Assembly (NCBI GenBank): GCA_016463045.1
Contig: JAEMSB010000264.1
Location: 1-6,760, forward strand
DNA length: 6,760 nucleotides
Direction of reading: 5' to 3'
Source of the DNA: Niveispirillum sp.
GTDB taxonomy: Bacteria > Pseudomonadota > Alphaproteobacteria > Azospirillales > Azospirillaceae
Shown here: positions 5,345 to 6,760 of the stretch, one piece after another
How positions within the stretch are numbered: position 1 is the first letter of the stretch
Layout: every line of letters starts with the position of its first letter
Notes under the pieces: model-generated
Databases searched by the model: none
What the model saw: only the letters and a program-made list of their open reading frames with translations
Told to the model about the DNA's origin: nothing
Translations under genes and position numbers: made by a program

Positions 5345-6619
5345 ATGGACAGCATCGACCGCCAGGATATCGCCAGCATCATGGATGCCTTGGGCCGCCG
5401 CGCCCGCGCCGCATCCGCGATTGTTGCGACGGCACCAGCGGACGCGCGGGACAAGGCGTTGCGGGTGGCCGCCAACACCCTGCGCGCCCGCACCGCCGAC
5501 ATCCTGGCCGCCAATGCCATGGACATGGATGCGGCCACGCAAAAGGGCCTGTCGGGCGCGATGCTGGACCGGCTGATGCTGAACCCGGCGCGCGTCGAGG
5601 CGATGGCCAAGGGGCTGGAGGAGATCGCCGACCGGCCCGACCCGCTGGGCGCTGTGCTGGAGCGCTGGGAACGGCCCAATGGGTTGCGCTTTGAGAAGGT
5701 GCGCGTGCCGCTGGGCGTGATCGCCATCATCTTTGAAAGCCGGCCCAACGTAACAGCCGATGCCGGGGGCCTGTGCCTGAAATCCGGCAATGCCGCCATC
5801 CTGCGCGGCGGGTCGGAAAGCTTCCATTCCGGTCGCGCCATCCTGGCGGCGTTGCATGCAGGCCTGGATGCCGCCGGCCTGCCGCGTGACGCCATCCAGG
5901 CACCGCCCACCACCGACCGCGCCGCCGTGGGCGAATTGCTGACCATGACTCGCTGGATCGATGTGGTGATCCCGCGCGGAGGCAAATCGCTGACGGGGCG
6001 GGTGGCGGATGAGTCCCGAGTGCCGGTGATCTATCATCTGGACGGCATCTGCCATGTCTATCTGGACAAGGATGCCGATGCCGACAAGGCGCGGCGCGTG
6101 ACGCTGAACGCCAAGATGCGCCGCACGGGCATCTGCGGGGCGGCGGAGACGTTGCTGGTCCACCGGGACGTGGCGGCCACCCTGCTGCCCCCCATCCTGA
6201 ACGACCTGATCCAGGCTGGGTGCGAGGTACGCGGCGATGACGGGGTACAGGCCCTGGATGCGCGGGTGAAGCCGGCGACGGACGAAGACTGGGACACCGA
6301 ATATCTGTATGCCATCCTGTCGGTGAAACTGGTGGGCGGTGTGGATGAGGCCATCGACCATATCGGTCGCCATGGCAGCCACCATACCGACAGCATCGTG
6401 ACGGAGAACGCCGCCACCGCCGACCGGTTCCTGACGCGGGTCGACAGCGGCATCGTCCTGCACAATGCCTCCACCCAGTTCGCGGATGGCGGTGAGTTTG
6501 GATTCGGCGCCGAAATCGGCATTTCGACGGGCAAGCTACATGCGCGCGGGCCCGTGGGTGCCGAACAACTGACCAGCTATAAGTATGTGGTGCGCGGTGA
6601 TGGGCATACCCGGCCCTGA
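5345..6619 (+). CDS. proA: Glutamate-5-semialdehyde dehydrogenase (gamma-glutamyl phosphate reductase)
   Basis: This enzyme carries out the second step of proline synthesis: it reduces gamma-glutamyl phosphate with NADPH to glutamate-5-semialdehyde (EC 1.2.1.41). The 424 residues match the usual length of about 415-430. Family signatures run in order: N57-A-M-D-M-D, VPLGVIAIIFESRPNV (121-136), SGNAAILRGGSE (147-158), IPRGGKSL (209-216), the catalytic cysteine C264 in TGICGAAETLLV, and near the C terminus GGEFGFGAEIGISTGKLHARGPVG (382-405). All key motifs are intact. ATG 5345 is preferred over the in-frame TTG at 5336, because GGGA (5331-5334) lies ten bases before the ATG but only one base before the TTG. 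proB, its usual partner, is not upstream; the preceding gene is divergent, so transcription must start within 5245-5344, where I found no convincing promoter boxes. nadD follows after 22 bp and is probably cotranscribed. Confidence 0.97.
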   Translation: MDSIDRQDIASIMDALGRRARAASAIVATAPADARDKALRVAANTLRARTADILAANAMDMDAATQKGLSGAMLDRLMLNPARVEAMAKGLEEIADRPDPLGAVLERWERPNGLRFEKVRVPLGVIAIIFESRPNVTADAGGLCLKSGNAAILRGGSESFHSGRAILAALHAGLDAAGLPRDAIQAPPTTDRAAVGELLTMTRWIDVVIPRGGKSLTGRVADESRVPVIYHLDGICHVYLDKDADADKARRVTLNAKMRRTGICGAAETLLVHRDVAATLLPPILNDLIQAGCEVRGDDGVQALDARVKPATDEDWDTEYLYAILSVKLVGGVDEAIDHIGRHGSHHTDSIVTENAATADRFLTRVDSGIVLHNASTQFADGGEFGFGAEIGISTGKLHARGPVGAEQLTSYKYVVRGDGHTRP

Positions 6620-6641
6620 TCACGCCCGCCCTGCCCTGCCC

Positions 6642-6760
6642 ATGACGCATGGCCACCGCGTGCCTACCCCGCCGAAACCGGGGGCGGGCACGCTGTGGAA
6701 GGGCTTGCGCATCGGCCTGCTGGGCGGGTCGTTCAACCCCGCCCATGCGGGACACCGGCA
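6642..6760 (+). CDS. nadD: Nicotinate-nucleotide adenylyltransferase, 3'-truncated by the window edge
   Basis: Only the first 39 codons are present. They include GLLGGSFNPAHAGHR (residues 25-39), the nucleotidyltransferase motif GGSFNPxHxGH that binds ATP phosphates. This identifies the NadD family, which adenylates nicotinate mononucleotide to deamido-NAD in NAD synthesis. The start is ATG 6642; an in-frame GTG at 6660 is an alternative that would shorten the N-terminal extension from about 23 to 17 residues. Neither has a clear ribosome site, so translational coupling to proA, whose stop is 22 bp upstream, is plausible. The order proA-nadD is common in alphaproteobacteria, often followed by rsfS and rlmH, which would lie beyond this window. 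Confidence 0.88.
   Translation, partial: MTHGHRVPTPPKPGAGTLWKGLRIGLLGGSFNPAHAGHR

Noticed and set aside
5011..5985. A 324-residue minus-strand reading starting inside proA and ending at 5011
   Set aside because: Only its last 77 codons look like a protein family; the rest is antisense to proA. The gene is best started at the ATG at 5242-5244.
5189..6463. Long open frame of 424 codons on the minus strand opposite proA
   Set aside because: It overlaps proA, whose motifs are all intact, and its translation is rich in His/Gln/Gly with no recognisable domain. This is a GC-rich codon-position shadow.

Overview
The window reads as ordinary chromosome from a GC-rich alphaproteobacterium, most likely of the Rhodospirillales/Azospirillum-Niveispirillum type. 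That placement is an inference from GC-rich codon use, the class Ib aspartate aminotransferase and the proA-nadD pair; no rRNA or tRNA is present to confirm it. I see no insertion sequence, integrase, phage gene, CRISPR array, tRNA or rRNA.

Layout, left to right. The 3' part of a winged-helix-like regulator gene (+) runs off the left edge. After a 108-bp gap with a 12-bp direct repeat comes a TTG-started, secreted SBP_bac_5 solute-binding protein (+) with no transporter genes beside it. Next are a 68-residue cold-shock protein (+) and an 88-residue, very acidic protein of unknown function (+). The acidic-protein gene meets a membrane-anchored NERD-like gene (-) tail to tail, and the two share a strong inverted-repeat terminator. 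A 150-bp divergent region with promoter-like elements on both strands leads to a class Ib aspartate aminotransferase (+). A 9-bp-stem, GAAA-loop terminator then separates it from a convergent 77-residue YjfB-like putative motility protein (-). Finally proA (+, glutamate-5-semialdehyde dehydrogenase) is followed after 22 bp by the first 39 codons of nadD (+), which is cut by the right edge.

Most genes look like independent units: strands alternate, gaps carry terminators, and only proA-nadD looks like an operon. Central metabolism is represented by aspartate/glutamate transamination, proline synthesis and NAD synthesis.

I do not see a clear new multi-gene system. The points most worth checking are the NERD-like protein that seems to have lost its catalytic E-x-K, the YjfB-like gene that looks leaderless, two mutually exclusive stems in the aminotransferase leader, and the tandem 12-mer upstream of the orphan binding protein.
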